Of a stretch of DNA of 64,000 bases, positions 26,274 to 34,513 are shown in pieces. The number at the start of each line of letters is the position of its first letter. Positions within the stretch are counted from its first letter, which is position 1. A program made the translations under genes and the position numbers. The notes below the pieces were generated by a model that saw only the letters and a program-made list of their open reading frames with translations, was not told where the DNA came from and did not search any database. Source of the DNA: Halieaceae bacterium (GTDB lineage: Bacteria > Pseudomonadota > Gammaproteobacteria > Pseudomonadales > Halieaceae). The stretch spans positions 1 to 64,000 of the forward strand of contig JADGEN010000005.1 of assembly GCA_016744355.1 (NCBI GenBank), written 5' to 3'.

Positions 26274-27488
26274 ATGCGCTTCAGCTCTTCTTTGATGTCT
26301 GCTTCTGCTGCTTGCCTTCTGTTGGCAAGCACGGCGGGCGCAGTATCGGATTTCCCCCTCAGTGAGCTCTGCCCTGCAAGTTTTGAAAAAACTGAAGAGG
26401 GCGTGTGCGAGCTGCGCAATATGTATCAGTTCTATGGTTCTCTGCAAGACCAGGGCGTGGGGGGCACACAAACTTCTCTCCCTGCCAGTCGGGATGGATT
26501 TAACCCTCGCCAGATAGACCTGGGTCGCTACCTGTTTTTTGACCCCTTACTTTCAGCAGATGGCTCCGTTTCCTGTGCCAGCTGCCACGATCCTGATAAG
26601 GGCTTCAGCGATGGTCGCGGTCTCAGTATTGGTATTCACGGCAATGAGGCGAGCAGAGGTGCGCCCTCTTTGTGGAACGTGGGGTTTCTGAAACACCTGT
26701 TCTGGGATTCTCGATCAGATTCTTTGGAAGATCAGGCCAGAGGGCCGCTTTATAATCCCCACGAGATGGGCAACACTGAAGAGCAGCTGCGCGTAACGCT
26801 GAATGATAATGCCAGCTATAGAGATATGTTTCGTCAGGCATTTCCCGAGGCACAGTCAACAGAGATAGAGCTGGAGCAGGTTTATACTTCACTGGCTGCT
26901 TTTCAATCGTCCCTGATCTCGCTCAACAGTCGCTATGACCACTACGCACTGGGCTATCACGAGGCTTTAACTCAGCAAGAGATAGAGGGAATGAACGTAT
27001 TCCGTTCTTTTGTCGCGCGCTGTGCAGAGTGCCATACGCCCCCGCTATTCACCAACCAGCAAATCGCAGTTATCGGCGCACCTGAACCGGAAGGGCGGAA
27101 GTTGGATATTGGAGCAGAGGCTACCTATGCTGCGCCCAAGTTGAAGGGCGGCTTCAAAGTGCCCAGCTTGCGTAACATAACCAAAACAGCGCCCTATATG
27201 CACTCTGGTCGATTTGCGACACTGCGGGAAACCGTCGAATTTTATACTCTGGGAAGAGGGCACGCCGTACCAGAAGGTGTCGAGATGCAATTGCACTGGC
27301 ATATCTGGGAGCCTAATCTTACAGATTACGAGTTGGATAGGCTGGTGGATTTTCTGGGCACTCTTACTGATGAAACATTTAAACCACAGATACCAAAACG
27401 TTTGCCCTCAGGGCTAACGCCGATTGATCATTTGCCCGATAATGCAGTAGTAGACACTATAAAAACCGTGGAAGGAGAATCCTCATGA
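26274..27488 (+). CDS. MauG/CcpA-like dihaem cytochrome c peroxidase-family enzyme
   Basis: The 404-residue protein has a signal peptide (1-23) and two haem c sites at Cys101-x-x-Cys-His105 and Cys250-x-x-Cys-His254, with family segments Gly-Arg-Tyr-Leu-Phe-Phe-Asp-Pro (84-91) and Ala-Pro-Tyr-Met-His-Ser-Gly-Arg...Leu-Arg-Glu-Thr-Val-Glu-Phe-Tyr. It is longer than classical cytochrome c peroxidases, with an N-terminal region before the first haem containing two extra Cys (about 33 and 45). MauG-like members use high-valent iron to oxidise protein residues, CcpA members reduce hydrogen peroxide. Its stop overlaps the beta-helix gene start (ATGA), so it is coupled to that partner. Which reaction it does is unknown. 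Confidence 0.87.
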   Translation: MRFSSSLMSASAACLLLASTAGAVSDFPLSELCPASFEKTEEGVCELRNMYQFYGSLQDQGVGGTQTSLPASRDGFNPRQIDLGRYLFFDPLLSADGSVSCASCHDPDKGFSDGRGLSIGIHGNEASRGAPSLWNVGFLKHLFWDSRSDSLEDQARGPLYNPHEMGNTEEQLRVTLNDNASYRDMFRQAFPEAQSTEIELEQVYTSLAAFQSSLISLNSRYDHYALGYHEALTQQEIEGMNVFRSFVARCAECHTPPLFTNQQIAVIGAPEPEGRKLDIGAEATYAAPKLKGGFKVPSLRNITKTAPYMHSGRFATLRETVEFYTLGRGHAVPEGVEMQLHWHIWEPNLTDYELDRLVDFLGTLTDETFKPQIPKRLPSGLTPIDHLPDNAVVDTIKTVEGESS

Positions 27489-29032
27489 GTAAAGGCACAA
27501 TTTTCGCTTTGATAATTGCCGTGGCAGCTTTTGCCGGCGGCATGTTTTATGGCAAAGGCGGCGGTGGCGCTGCAGTGGTTATGACGGACAGTGGTTCCGG
27601 TTCCAGCTATGTGGCCCCTGTGCAAAAAGGTGGCGATAACACTAAACCCGGTGAGTTGGTTCTATCCGGCTCCAATGCAAATGTCGCTGGCTCTGCAGCT
27701 GGTTTTACGACGGTTGTAGTGAATGAAGGGGAGTCTATTCAGGCCGCGGTTACTGCAGCAGAGCCCCGTACTGTTATTCGGGTTATGCCTGGAACTTACA
27801 ATGAGACGATATATGTCGATAAAGACGACATCCGCCTGATTGGCGTTATTCAGGAAGGTCGTCGCGCCACCCTGGACGGTGAGGGCTATATGAATGATGC
27901 CATTTTATATAGCGGCAACAATATTGTTATCGAGGGCTTCGTCATTACCAAGTACAAAGGTAATGGCATTATGGGGCAGGCGGGAAACAACTTCGAGATC
28001 CGCAACAATATTATTGTAGACACTGGCGTTTACGGTATTTTTCCTCAGCTGGGTCAGAACGGTGTGGTTGAACTCAACGTCATTTCCGGTATTGAAGATG
28101 CCGCCATCTACGTGGGCATGAGTGACAACATTCATGTTTCGCAGAACGAAGTATTTGACAGTGTGGCGGGCATCGAAATTGAAAACAGCCGGCATGCCAT
28201 TGTTGAAGGCAACTATGTATACAACAACACGGGCGGCATTCTGGCCTTTATTACACCGGGGCTGCCGATTAAGACGACCTACGATGTCATTATTCGCAAT
28301 AACTGGATTTCCGACAATAATACGCCGAACTTCGGCGCGCCAGGGTCAACGGTAGGCGGAATTCCGGCTGGCACAGGCATTATGGTGATGGCGGCAGATG
28401 ATGTCGTTATTGAAAACAACATCATCACCAACAACAAAACTGTAGGCATCCTGGCGGTTGATCACAATACGGCATCTGAGCTAACCAATGTGACGGTTGA
28501 TCCAGAATCTGACCCTAACTCCGATGGTCTGCAAATCCTCGACAACCTCATGAGCAACAATGGTTATGAGACTATCGACGCGATTAAAGGCTTCATGTTG
28601 ACCGAGCTGAAAACTGGCAACCCCGATATTTTTGCAGTGGGCCCCAGTAAAGATAGCTGCATAATCAATCGCCATCGTTACACTACTGTCGGTGTGAATG
28701 ACTTTGCAGAATGCGCACATACAAACACCGACACCATTGGCAACTATCTGTTGCCGCCGGTTGCGCCTAGAGAGAAGAGCAGCGCAGAAGAACGTGCCAA
28801 AATAACCTATATGGCAATTTGTGCTGGTTGCCACACTTACACTGGCCGTATGATTGGGCCACCGGTTAAAATCATCCAGGCTCTGTATATGGATAACCCT
28901 CAAGGTATCTTCGATTACATTACCAAGCCGGTGAAGAAGCGTGACGACTACCCCGAAATGCCTCCACAGAATTACCTCGACGAGGAAACACGGATGGCTG
29001 TGGCGAAGCATATGCTGGGCCGAACGCGTTAG
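27485..29032 (+). CDS. Parallel beta-helix protein with C-terminal cytochrome c domain
   Basis: The 515-residue protein begins with a single hydrophobic anchor (about 5-22) and a Gly/Ser-rich linker. A right-handed parallel beta-helix follows (about 78-330; repeated Asn-Asn-Ile-Ile, Ile-Glu-x-Asn rungs as in NosD/CASH-type domains), then an unassigned region with two Cys (392, 410), and finally a small cytochrome c domain with Cys446-Ala-Gly-Cys-His450 and likely distal Met492 (Glu-Met-Pro-Pro). It overlaps the MauG-like gene by four bases and has a good GGAG site. Beta-helices normally bind or cleave polysaccharides, so a haem domain at the end suggests redox chemistry on a bound glycan or on itself. 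I know no characterised homologue. Confidence 0.85.
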   Translation: MSKGTIFALIIAVAAFAGGMFYGKGGGGAAVVMTDSGSGSSYVAPVQKGGDNTKPGELVLSGSNANVAGSAAGFTTVVVNEGESIQAAVTAAEPRTVIRVMPGTYNETIYVDKDDIRLIGVIQEGRRATLDGEGYMNDAILYSGNNIVIEGFVITKYKGNGIMGQAGNNFEIRNNIIVDTGVYGIFPQLGQNGVVELNVISGIEDAAIYVGMSDNIHVSQNEVFDSVAGIEIENSRHAIVEGNYVYNNTGGILAFITPGLPIKTTYDVIIRNNWISDNNTPNFGAPGSTVGGIPAGTGIMVMAADDVVIENNIITNNKTVGILAVDHNTASELTNVTVDPESDPNSDGLQILDNLMSNNGYETIDAIKGFMLTELKTGNPDIFAVGPSKDSCIINRHRYTTVGVNDFAECAHTNTDTIGNYLLPPVAPREKSSAEERAKITYMAICAGCHTYTGRMIGPPVKIIQALYMDNPQGIFDYITKPVKKRDDYPEMPPQNYLDEETRMAVAKHMLGRTR

Positions 29033-29043
29033 TGTGTGATGCC

Positions 29044-29077
29044 GGTTTAGCGCCGTTTACGGGCTAAACCTGGTTTT
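29044..29077 (+). terminator. Probable terminator of the cytochrome operon
   Basis: GGTTTAGC (29044-29051) pairs with GCTAAACC (29063-29070) around an 11-base loop, and TTTT follows at 29074-29077 on the + strand, 12 bases after the beta-helix gene stop. The right arm overlaps the convergent gene's last codons. Confidence 0.6.
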
Positions 29078-29477
29078 CCTTGCTTTCATTGACCACTTTG
29101 TCGTATCGATTACGCAAGGTGGTTTTTTTTTCAATGTTTTCGAGCTGTGCCAAACGATCTGCGGGCTGTGCTTTATCCTTGCTCTTCTGTGCGGTTAAAG
29201 TTGTCGTTTCAGCGTCGACTACTGAGGCGTCATCTTCGCCAGGGCGAAACTGTAATAGCACGAAGGCCATTGCCCCATAGACAATGATGATTTTGGTGAT
29301 AAGCGCGTAGACGACTGTTTCGGGATATTGTTGCTGTAAGTAATCTGCCACATCCTGATACAGCAACGATGTAATCAAGGCAAACAGCAAAACCGCAACA
29401 ACCCGAAATAACTTCGATTTATACTTCCCCAAAAAGAACAGGATCGACGAATATTTGACGATGCGAAATAGAGACAC
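29064..29477 (-). CDS. Hypothetical two-helix membrane protein
   Basis: The 137-residue protein has an N-terminal basic region, two hydrophobic segments (about 23-42 and 58-80) and a charged, probably cytoplasmic C-terminal half with a coiled-coil-like stretch (Ala-Gln-Leu-Glu-Asn-Ile-Glu-Lys-Lys, about 108-116). It starts two bases after the stop of the 79-residue upstream gene, so the two form a small operon. No family is recognised. It converges on the cytochrome operon. Confidence 0.7.
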   Translation of the reverse strand: MSLFRIVKYSSILFFLGKYKSKLFRVVAVLLFALITSLLYQDVADYLQQQYPETVVYALITKIIIVYGAMAFVLLQFRPGEDDASVVDAETTTLTAQKSKDKAQPADRLAQLENIEKKTTLRNRYDKVVNESKENQV

Positions 29478-29479
29478 AG

Positions 29480-29719
29480 CTATATACCGATATTAATGCC
29501 GAGTAGTAGCGCGACGATGCCAAAGCTCTTCCAGCCAACCCCTGACCAGATTTCTTTCTCCTTGTCAGCGACGAGATACTCAAGGTCTTCAGCGGAATAA
29601 TCTGCTTCTTTGCGCCCCGCGTGAATAATGTCTTTGCGCACACGATCAACTGCCAGACTGCGCAGCTTTTGTCGCACCACTTTTGGTGCTCTAACTAGGG
29701 GTGGTTTTTTCTGGGTCAT
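29480..29719 (-). CDS. Hypothetical small tail-anchored protein
   Basis: The 79-residue protein has a very basic N-terminal half (Lys/Arg-rich, about residues 1-45), an acidic stretch (Glu-Asp-Leu-Glu-Tyr near 43-48) and a single C-terminal hydrophobic segment (about 60-78) that reaches the end, so it may be a tail-anchored inner-membrane protein. It is first in a two-gene operon with the 137-residue membrane protein, two bases apart. No motif or family is recognised. Conservation in relatives would be the test of whether it is real. Confidence 0.65.
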   Translation of the reverse strand: MTQKKPPLVRAPKVVRQKLRSLAVDRVRKDIIHAGRKEADYSAEDLEYLVADKEKEIWSGVGWKSFGIVALLLGINIGI

Positions 29720-29781
29720 GGCGCCATCACTTATTTACAAGGTGTAACCGTAGCATAGTTTGAGTCGGGACACTTTGCTCT

Positions 29782-30450
29782 CTAACACCAGCTAGCCTCC
29801 TCGGTTGGATTGTTCAGCAACTCTTCTATATTACTGCTTAGAATTCGATAGCCCACATTGCCGTACAGTATTTGCCGCCCGTTGTTCAGCACCCAGGATG
29901 GGCTGCCTTTTATTGCGGTTTCTCTGCCGCTTTTCATATCTGTACTGAGGGCAGACATTGCTCTCCCATCCGTCAGGGCAGTGAGTACTTCTTCTCGATC
30001 AATGGGTAAGTCGTCGCACATGCCCAGTAAAATCTCTAGATCACCTATATCGGTAGCCTGAGTAAAAAATTGACGACGTATCATCGTAGCCATAGTGTCC
30101 ATTTGAGATTCATTCGCTGCTATTGCTACAGCTTTGAGAAACAGGTGGGCTGTGATAGATGAATTGGGTCTGACCCGGGTCCAGATGTCTGGGTGAATTT
30201 CTGTGTGCTCGTAGGGTGCTGCGGCATGTTGTACGTGATCATGAAATTTATCAAAGCCGTCGAGCTCGCCCCATTGTGCTGGTATTTTGCTGCTCGCATT
30301 GCCAAAGATATCGACATAGCGGTGTTGAATTTTAATCTTGTCTCCCCACTGCTTGCGTAATTCTTCAAGTCTGGGTTGAGCTATCCACGCCCATACACAT
30401 AGCACGTCGGTATAGTAGTCAATTAAGATTGGCGAGCTGCTGTTGTTCAT
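29782..30450 (-). CDS. DsbA-fold protein (FrnE/2-hydroxychromene-2-carboxylate isomerase-like), single active-site Cys
   Basis: The 222-residue protein fits the DsbA-like thioredoxin superfamily. It has an N-terminal beta strand into an active-site-like Asp-Val-Leu-Cys-Val-Trp-Ala-Trp, a helical insertion, and the cis-Pro segment Lys-Gly-Ser-Pro-Ser-Trp-Val-Leu-Asn (about 178-186). The CxxC of FrnE-type oxidoreductases is Cys18-Val-Trp-Ala, so the second Cys is missing and dithiol oxidoreductase activity is doubtful. A glutathione-dependent isomerase or transferase is more likely. No signal peptide is seen, so it is cytoplasmic. It stands alone between the membrane protein pair and the AlgP-like gene. 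Confidence 0.8.
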   Translation of the reverse strand: MNNSSSPILIDYYTDVLCVWAWIAQPRLEELRKQWGDKIKIQHRYVDIFGNASSKIPAQWGELDGFDKFHDHVQHAAAPYEHTEIHPDIWTRVRPNSSITAHLFLKAVAIAANESQMDTMATMIRRQFFTQATDIGDLEILLGMCDDLPIDREEVLTALTDGRAMSALSTDMKSGRETAIKGSPSWVLNNGRQILYGNVGYRILSSNIEELLNNPTEEASWC

Positions 30451-30600
30451 ACGCAGGGTTCCTTTTGATTCCGAGTTACTTTCAAGTTGTATTTATTTGT
30501 TTCTAAAATGGACATAGATCAAAAAATAGGCGTTACATATTTCCAATTTAGGCATAGACTATCAACGTAGTACCCATTTTAAAAACGGAGTGTGTAAAAC

Positions 30601-31185
30601 ATGTTAGAAAAAGAATTAGCCCAAGCTGCAAAATTAGCCGAGCAAGCCCAAAAGAAGGTAGATCAATTAAAGAAAAAATTGCTCTCCGACACTGAAAAGG
30701 CTCATACCAAAGCGAAGCGCGAACTCGGCGCTGCACGCAAAAAGCATAAGGCTGCAAACGCTCGACTTAAGAAGGCGCGCGGTGCATTTCGTACCAAGAA
30801 AACCTCTGCCAACCAGAAAAAGGTTGATGAGTTGATGAAGCAGGTGCAAGGTCTGGGCGATGCAATCGCTAGCATCACCAAAGCCGCATACGACTCGGCA
30901 GAAAAGTTGATGCCTATGAAGGCTGATGCACTTTTGGAAGAGCGTAAAGCAAAAGCGGCAGAGAAAGCTGCTGCTCTGGTAGAAAAGGCTGCTGCCCAAC
31001 AGACTAAAGAGAAGGCTAGAAAAGCTGCGGCCAAGAAGAAGACTGCAGCCAAAAAAGCCGCGCCGAAGAAAAAAGCTGCGGTAAAGAAGAAGGCGGCACC
31101 GAAGAAGAAAGCCGCGCCTAAAAAGAAAGCAGCTCCAAAGCAAAAAGCTGCTGCAAAGAAAAAAGCACCAGCCAAACGCAAATAA
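30601..31185 (+). CDS. AlgP-like histone H1-like Lys/Ala-rich protein
   Basis: The 194-residue protein has an N-terminal, charged, heptad-like helical region (about 1-125, coiled coil) and a C-terminal Lys-Lys-Ala-Ala-Pro repeat tail (about 140-194) like eukaryotic histone H1 and Pseudomonas AlgP. AlgP-type proteins bind DNA non-specifically and affect gene expression and nucleoid state. The first half has no known fold and may dimerise. Its own promoter precedes it and there is no obvious partner gene. The repeated tail makes the copy number liable to vary between strains. Confidence 0.8.
   Translation: MLEKELAQAAKLAEQAQKKVDQLKKKLLSDTEKAHTKAKRELGAARKKHKAANARLKKARGAFRTKKTSANQKKVDELMKQVQGLGDAIASITKAAYDSAEKLMPMKADALLEERKAKAAEKAAALVEKAAAQQTKEKARKAAAKKKTAAKKAAPKKKAAVKKKAAPKKKAAPKKKAAPKQKAAAKKKAPAKRK
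31030..31183 (+). repeat. Low-complexity Lys-Ala-Pro-coding repeat
   Basis: The 3' end of the AlgP-like gene consists of degenerate in-frame repeats encoding runs of Lys-Lys-Ala-Ala-Pro units, for example three near-identical units at about 31096-31140. The DNA is A/G-rich on the + strand and is a plausible site of slippage. The open reading frame produced on the other strand is a by-product. Confidence 0.75.
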
Positions 31186-31206
31186 GGCGTTTGATCGGCT
31201 GAAATA

Positions 31207-31243
31207 GCCACTGGCATTCCTTCTCCGGGGAATGCTGGGTGGC
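31207..31243. terminator. Hairpin between convergent genes (possible bidirectional terminator)
   Basis: GCATTCC (31214-31220) pairs with GGAATGC (31229-31235); an outer GCCAC (31207-31211) pairs with GTGGC (31239-31243). It sits between the ends of the AlgP-like and sugar-dehydrogenase genes. No strong T tract follows on either strand. Confidence 0.45.
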
Positions 31244-31248
31244 TTGCA

Positions 31249-32370
31249 CTATTCGGGAACTACTCGAATAAGCTTGCCTTCCTCACTGTCTGTCAAAATA
31301 TATAGATAGCCATCTGGTCCTGAGCGCACGTCTCTGATTCTTTCGTCGAGTTCAGTAAATAGTCTTTCCTCTGCCATTACCTTGCCGTTTTCCAGGTCGA
31401 GGCGGCGCACTTCCTTGTTGACCAGAGCGCCTAAGAAGAGATCTCCCTGCCACTGCGGAAATGCCTCGCCGTCGTACCAAGCGAGGCCGGAGGGAGCAAT
31501 ACTTGGTACCCAGGACCACTCCGGCTGTTCCATGCCGTCAAGTTCCTTGAATGGACTGACATGAGCACCGCTGTAATCTACGCCCAACGTGATAGCTGGC
31601 CAACCATAGTTATTACCGCTGCGCAAAAGGTTCAGCTCATCGCCGCCCTTTGGTCCGTGTTCATGTAGATAGACATTGCCAGTGTCTGTGTCCAGAGCCA
31701 GCCCCTGAGGATTACGGTGTCCGTAGGTCCACACTCTGGGACTGCCTTGCTGAAGAAAAGGGTTGTCGGGCGGGGGTGTTCCATCGGTGTTGATACGTAG
31801 GACTTTACCCAGTTCTGACTTTGGGTCCTGTGCATCTTCTCTGTATTCAAAGCCATCGCCGGTAGTAATCAGCAGCGTACCATCGGGCAGGAATTGCATG
31901 CGACCACCGTAGTGTACGGCTGTGTCTTTCGCAGTTTCAACCAGCAGAATCAGTTCCGAATTTTGTAATTTGTCTTCTCCCAGGGTGGCGCGTACAACGC
32001 CGGTACCGTTGGCGTGTGGGCCGCCATGCGCATATGAAAGATATATCTTCTTGTTGGATTCAAAATCCGGGTCCAGCACTATGTCAAAAAAGCCGCCTTG
32101 TGATTTCGCGTAGGTTTCCGGAACGCCTGCGATATTTTGTCGTTCACTGCCATCGGCTGATAGTTTCAGTAACTGCCCGCCGCGTTGGCTCACCAGAAAT
32201 TCGCCGTCGGGAAGAAATGCTACTGACCATGGGTACTGCAGATTACTGGCCAGGGTTTCAAGTTTGTACCCGGCGGACCATGTGGGCGCGGCGAAGCTTA
32301 TGGAGAGCGCAAAAATGCTCAGATATTGAGTCGCTCTTGCTCTCAGCGTTTGAAGTTGTGTCTTGCGCAT
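31249..32370 (-). CDS. PQQ-dependent aldose sugar dehydrogenase family protein
   Basis: The 373-residue secreted protein has an N-terminal signal peptide (about 1-33, ending Trp-Ser-Ala) and a six-bladed beta-propeller of the glucose/sorbosone dehydrogenase family. Hallmarks are Pro-Trp-Ser-Val-Ala-Phe-Leu-Pro-Asp-Gly near 46-55, Gly-Gly-Phe-Phe-Asp-Ile-Val-Leu-Asp-Pro, and Gly-His-Arg-Asn-Pro-Gln-Gly-Leu (the catalytic His region). E. coli YliI is of this family and oxidises aldose sugars with PQQ. I use the ATG at 32370, with GGGAGG eight bases upstream, instead of a TTG at 32385. PQQ biosynthesis genes are not in the window; substrate is not readable. Confidence 0.9.
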   Translation of the reverse strand: MRKTQLQTLRARATQYLSIFALSISFAAPTWSAGYKLETLASNLQYPWSVAFLPDGEFLVSQRGGQLLKLSADGSERQNIAGVPETYAKSQGGFFDIVLDPDFESNKKIYLSYAHGGPHANGTGVVRATLGEDKLQNSELILLVETAKDTAVHYGGRMQFLPDGTLLITTGDGFEYREDAQDPKSELGKVLRINTDGTPPPDNPFLQQGSPRVWTYGHRNPQGLALDTDTGNVYLHEHGPKGGDELNLLRSGNNYGWPAITLGVDYSGAHVSPFKELDGMEQPEWSWVPSIAPSGLAWYDGEAFPQWQGDLFLGALVNKEVRRLDLENGKVMAEERLFTELDERIRDVRSGPDGYLYILTDSEEGKLIRVVPE

Positions 32371-32496
32371 AATACTGCCTCCCAATGTTGGCTTTATTAT
32401 AGCCGTATGTGGGTGGCAAGATAGTCCCTGCTGGCTTGACAGAAGGGATGGTGCCGGTGGATATTACTTCAGTGATTCTATAAGGACGTTGTGGCC

Positions 32497-32931
32497 ATGC
32501 TACGTGTATTGAAAGCTTTCTTCCCGGCGGTGCTACTCACCTATGTGTTGGCGAGTGTTTTTTCGACTCAACTAATTCTGGGTAATCTGCAGTCCATGGG
32601 GGTAGAAGTAAGCGCCATGGTGCGTATGGGTACGACTTTTCACGATCTGCTTGGTTTGACCTCAAGCTACCTTGTGTTGATTCTGCTCGCCTTTGTTATA
32701 GGTCTGCCGGTGGCGGCGGGTCTTGCCAGGTTTATGCCATCACATCGCTTAATTCTGTTCGTGCTGGCCGGTTTTGTCGCCATTGTCTCTCTGCATATCA
32801 TTATGAAAGCTGTTCTGGGTCTCAATGGCATTGCGGCAGCGCGCACCCTGTCTGGTCTGGTTGCGCAGGGTGTGGCAGGAGCGATTGGTGGTTATCTTTA
32901 CTTCCGCCTGTCTAGCCAGAAAACTGTGTAA
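32497..32931 (+). CDS. Hypothetical four-helix membrane protein
   Basis: The 144-residue protein is almost entirely hydrophobic, with four predicted membrane segments (about 6-27, 44-68, 77-98, 112-135) and short connecting loops; the last loop is basic. A GTG at 32491 is an alternative start; the ATG at 32497 has AAGGA ten bases upstream. No family is recognised. It precedes the alkylsulfatase-like gene by about 100 bases, so co-transcription is possible but not obvious. Confidence 0.6.
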   Translation: MLRVLKAFFPAVLLTYVLASVFSTQLILGNLQSMGVEVSAMVRMGTTFHDLLGLTSSYLVLILLAFVIGLPVAAGLARFMPSHRLILFVLAGFVAIVSLHIIMKAVLGLNGIAAARTLSGLVAQGVAGAIGGYLYFRLSSQKTV

Positions 32932-33031
32932 AAATTAACCTGTAAATTTGACCGTTCAGGTACTTCATCTGCGAAGTTTGCATCGCGTATTCTATGCCTG
33001 AATAGCGAAACTCGGTTTCTGGAGAGCGGCC

Positions 33032-34489
33032 ATGATCACAACACGTAAACATTTGGGTAGAGAGTCGGGAGCGATTGCCCGGATACTGCTGATTGCCTTG
33101 GCTATCGCGGTTATTGGCGGCGGTTGGTTCTATTTTGATGAGGACGCGGGTGCCGGTCTTAAAAAAGACGCCAAACTCAAAACCATGGAAATGATCGGCG
33201 AGATGGCGGTGAGCAAACTGTCCGGTATCCCTGATGACGGCGATGGTACTCATGGCAGCGCCGTAGATATGATTAAGCTGCCTATTGAGGTACGCAAGGT
33301 CACTGACAATGTGCATTATGCTACGGGCGTGGCTAATACCGTCATGGTTACCACCAGCGAGGGTAACGTGATATTCGATACCGGGCTGATAATTCAGGCA
33401 GCCAAACAATTACGTTTGCTCAAAGAGCAGGTGTCTGACGGGCCTGTCAGCGATGTGATACTAAGCCACTCTCACGCAGACCATGTGGGCGGTACAGCTT
33501 TGTGGCTGGATGAGGGCACAAAAATTGTTGCCCACCAGCAGTTCGAGGAAGAACTGCGCTATCTGGAAGAGTTAAAGCCCTACTTGTACGGGCGCAATCG
33601 CACCCTGTTTCCCTGGATGCCGGAAGAACCTGCCAATATTGGCATGCTTGAATATGGCAGTATTAAACCTGACATCACTGTAGATGATGACGATATCTAT
33701 TCTTTTACTCTGGGTGGAATAGAGTTTCAGGTGATAGGAGCGCCGGGTGCGGAGGGAGCCGACAATATTGTGCTATGGCTGCCGCAACAAAAAATCCTGG
33801 TCTCTGGCGATTTTTTCGGTCCGCAGTTCCCCCAGTTCCCCAATATTTTTACTATGCGCGGCGAGAAGGTGCGCAAGCCTATGGAGTATGTGGCGTCACT
33901 GGATAAGCTGATTGCTCTGGAGCCTGAGATTGTTATACCCAGTCATTTGGGCCCTACGGTTGGCGCCGCTGAAATTCATGCCAATATGGTTCGCATCCGT
34001 GATGCGGTGAAATATGTGCACGACGAAACCGTTGCGGGAATGAATTCCGGCAAAGATGTGTATCAACTAATGAGGGAAATTAAGCTTCCCGCCAATCTGG
34101 ATCTGGTACAAAACCACGGCCGTGTAGACTGGGCTGTGAAGAGTATCTGGGAGTATTACACCACCTGGTTCCACTACGACAGCACGACGGAGCTCTATCC
34201 TGTTCCTGCAAAAGATGTCTATGCAGATCTGGCCGCTGCGGCAGGTCCTGAAGCTTTGCACTCTCTGGCGCAAAACTATCTGCACAAGGATGAGCCGGTT
34301 AAAGCATTACATATCGTAGAGGTTGCCCTTAAGGGGTATCCGCAGGATCGCAAGGCACTCACTCTGCGACAGCAGGCCCTGCAGCGTTTGATGGAAAAAG
34401 CCGAGGCCGGCACGCGCAATGACTATGAAATTTACTGGTTGAAATCCAGACTGGCAGATACTCAGAAACGCCTTGAGGGTGTTCCCTAG
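33032..34489 (+). CDS. Membrane-anchored alkylsulfatase-like metallo-beta-lactamase-fold hydrolase
   Basis: The 485-residue protein has one N-terminal membrane segment (about 15-35), then a metallo-beta-lactamase domain with Ser-His146-Ser-His148-Ala-Asp150-His151-Val-Gly-Gly. Further zinc-site residues follow (Ile-Gly-Ala-Pro-Gly-Ala-Glu-Gly region, Ser-Gly-Asp-Phe-Phe-Gly and Pro-Ser-His-Leu-Gly-Pro), and a helical C-terminal alkyl-sulfatase-dimerisation-like region (about 320-440). Such enzymes (SdsA1/BDS1-type) hydrolyse primary alkyl sulfates; specificity here is inferred. It could act in the periplasm on sulfate esters or detergents. GGAGAG supports the start. Confidence 0.82.
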   Translation: MITTRKHLGRESGAIARILLIALAIAVIGGGWFYFDEDAGAGLKKDAKLKTMEMIGEMAVSKLSGIPDDGDGTHGSAVDMIKLPIEVRKVTDNVHYATGVANTVMVTTSEGNVIFDTGLIIQAAKQLRLLKEQVSDGPVSDVILSHSHADHVGGTALWLDEGTKIVAHQQFEEELRYLEELKPYLYGRNRTLFPWMPEEPANIGMLEYGSIKPDITVDDDDIYSFTLGGIEFQVIGAPGAEGADNIVLWLPQQKILVSGDFFGPQFPQFPNIFTMRGEKVRKPMEYVASLDKLIALEPEIVIPSHLGPTVGAAEIHANMVRIRDAVKYVHDETVAGMNSGKDVYQLMREIKLPANLDLVQNHGRVDWAVKSIWEYYTTWFHYDSTTELYPVPAKDVYADLAAAAGPEALHSLAQNYLHKDEPVKALHIVEVALKGYPQDRKALTLRQQALQRLMEKAEAGTRNDYEIYWLKSRLADTQKRLEGVP

Positions 34490-34513
34490 AGCTGTGGTCA
34501 CTTCTTGACAGGC

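Noticed and set aside
30600..31190. Tandem repeats as a CRISPR or VNTR array
   Set aside because: Repeats are in frame, degenerate and encode a Lys/Ala/Pro tail; there are no regular repeat-spacer units or cas genes.
30667..31217. Long minus-strand open reading frames opposite the AlgP-like gene
   Set aside because: They are antisense to a low-complexity Lys/Ala repeat, give Phe/Leu-rich sequence without a family or ribosome-binding site, and would overlap the AlgP-like gene fully.
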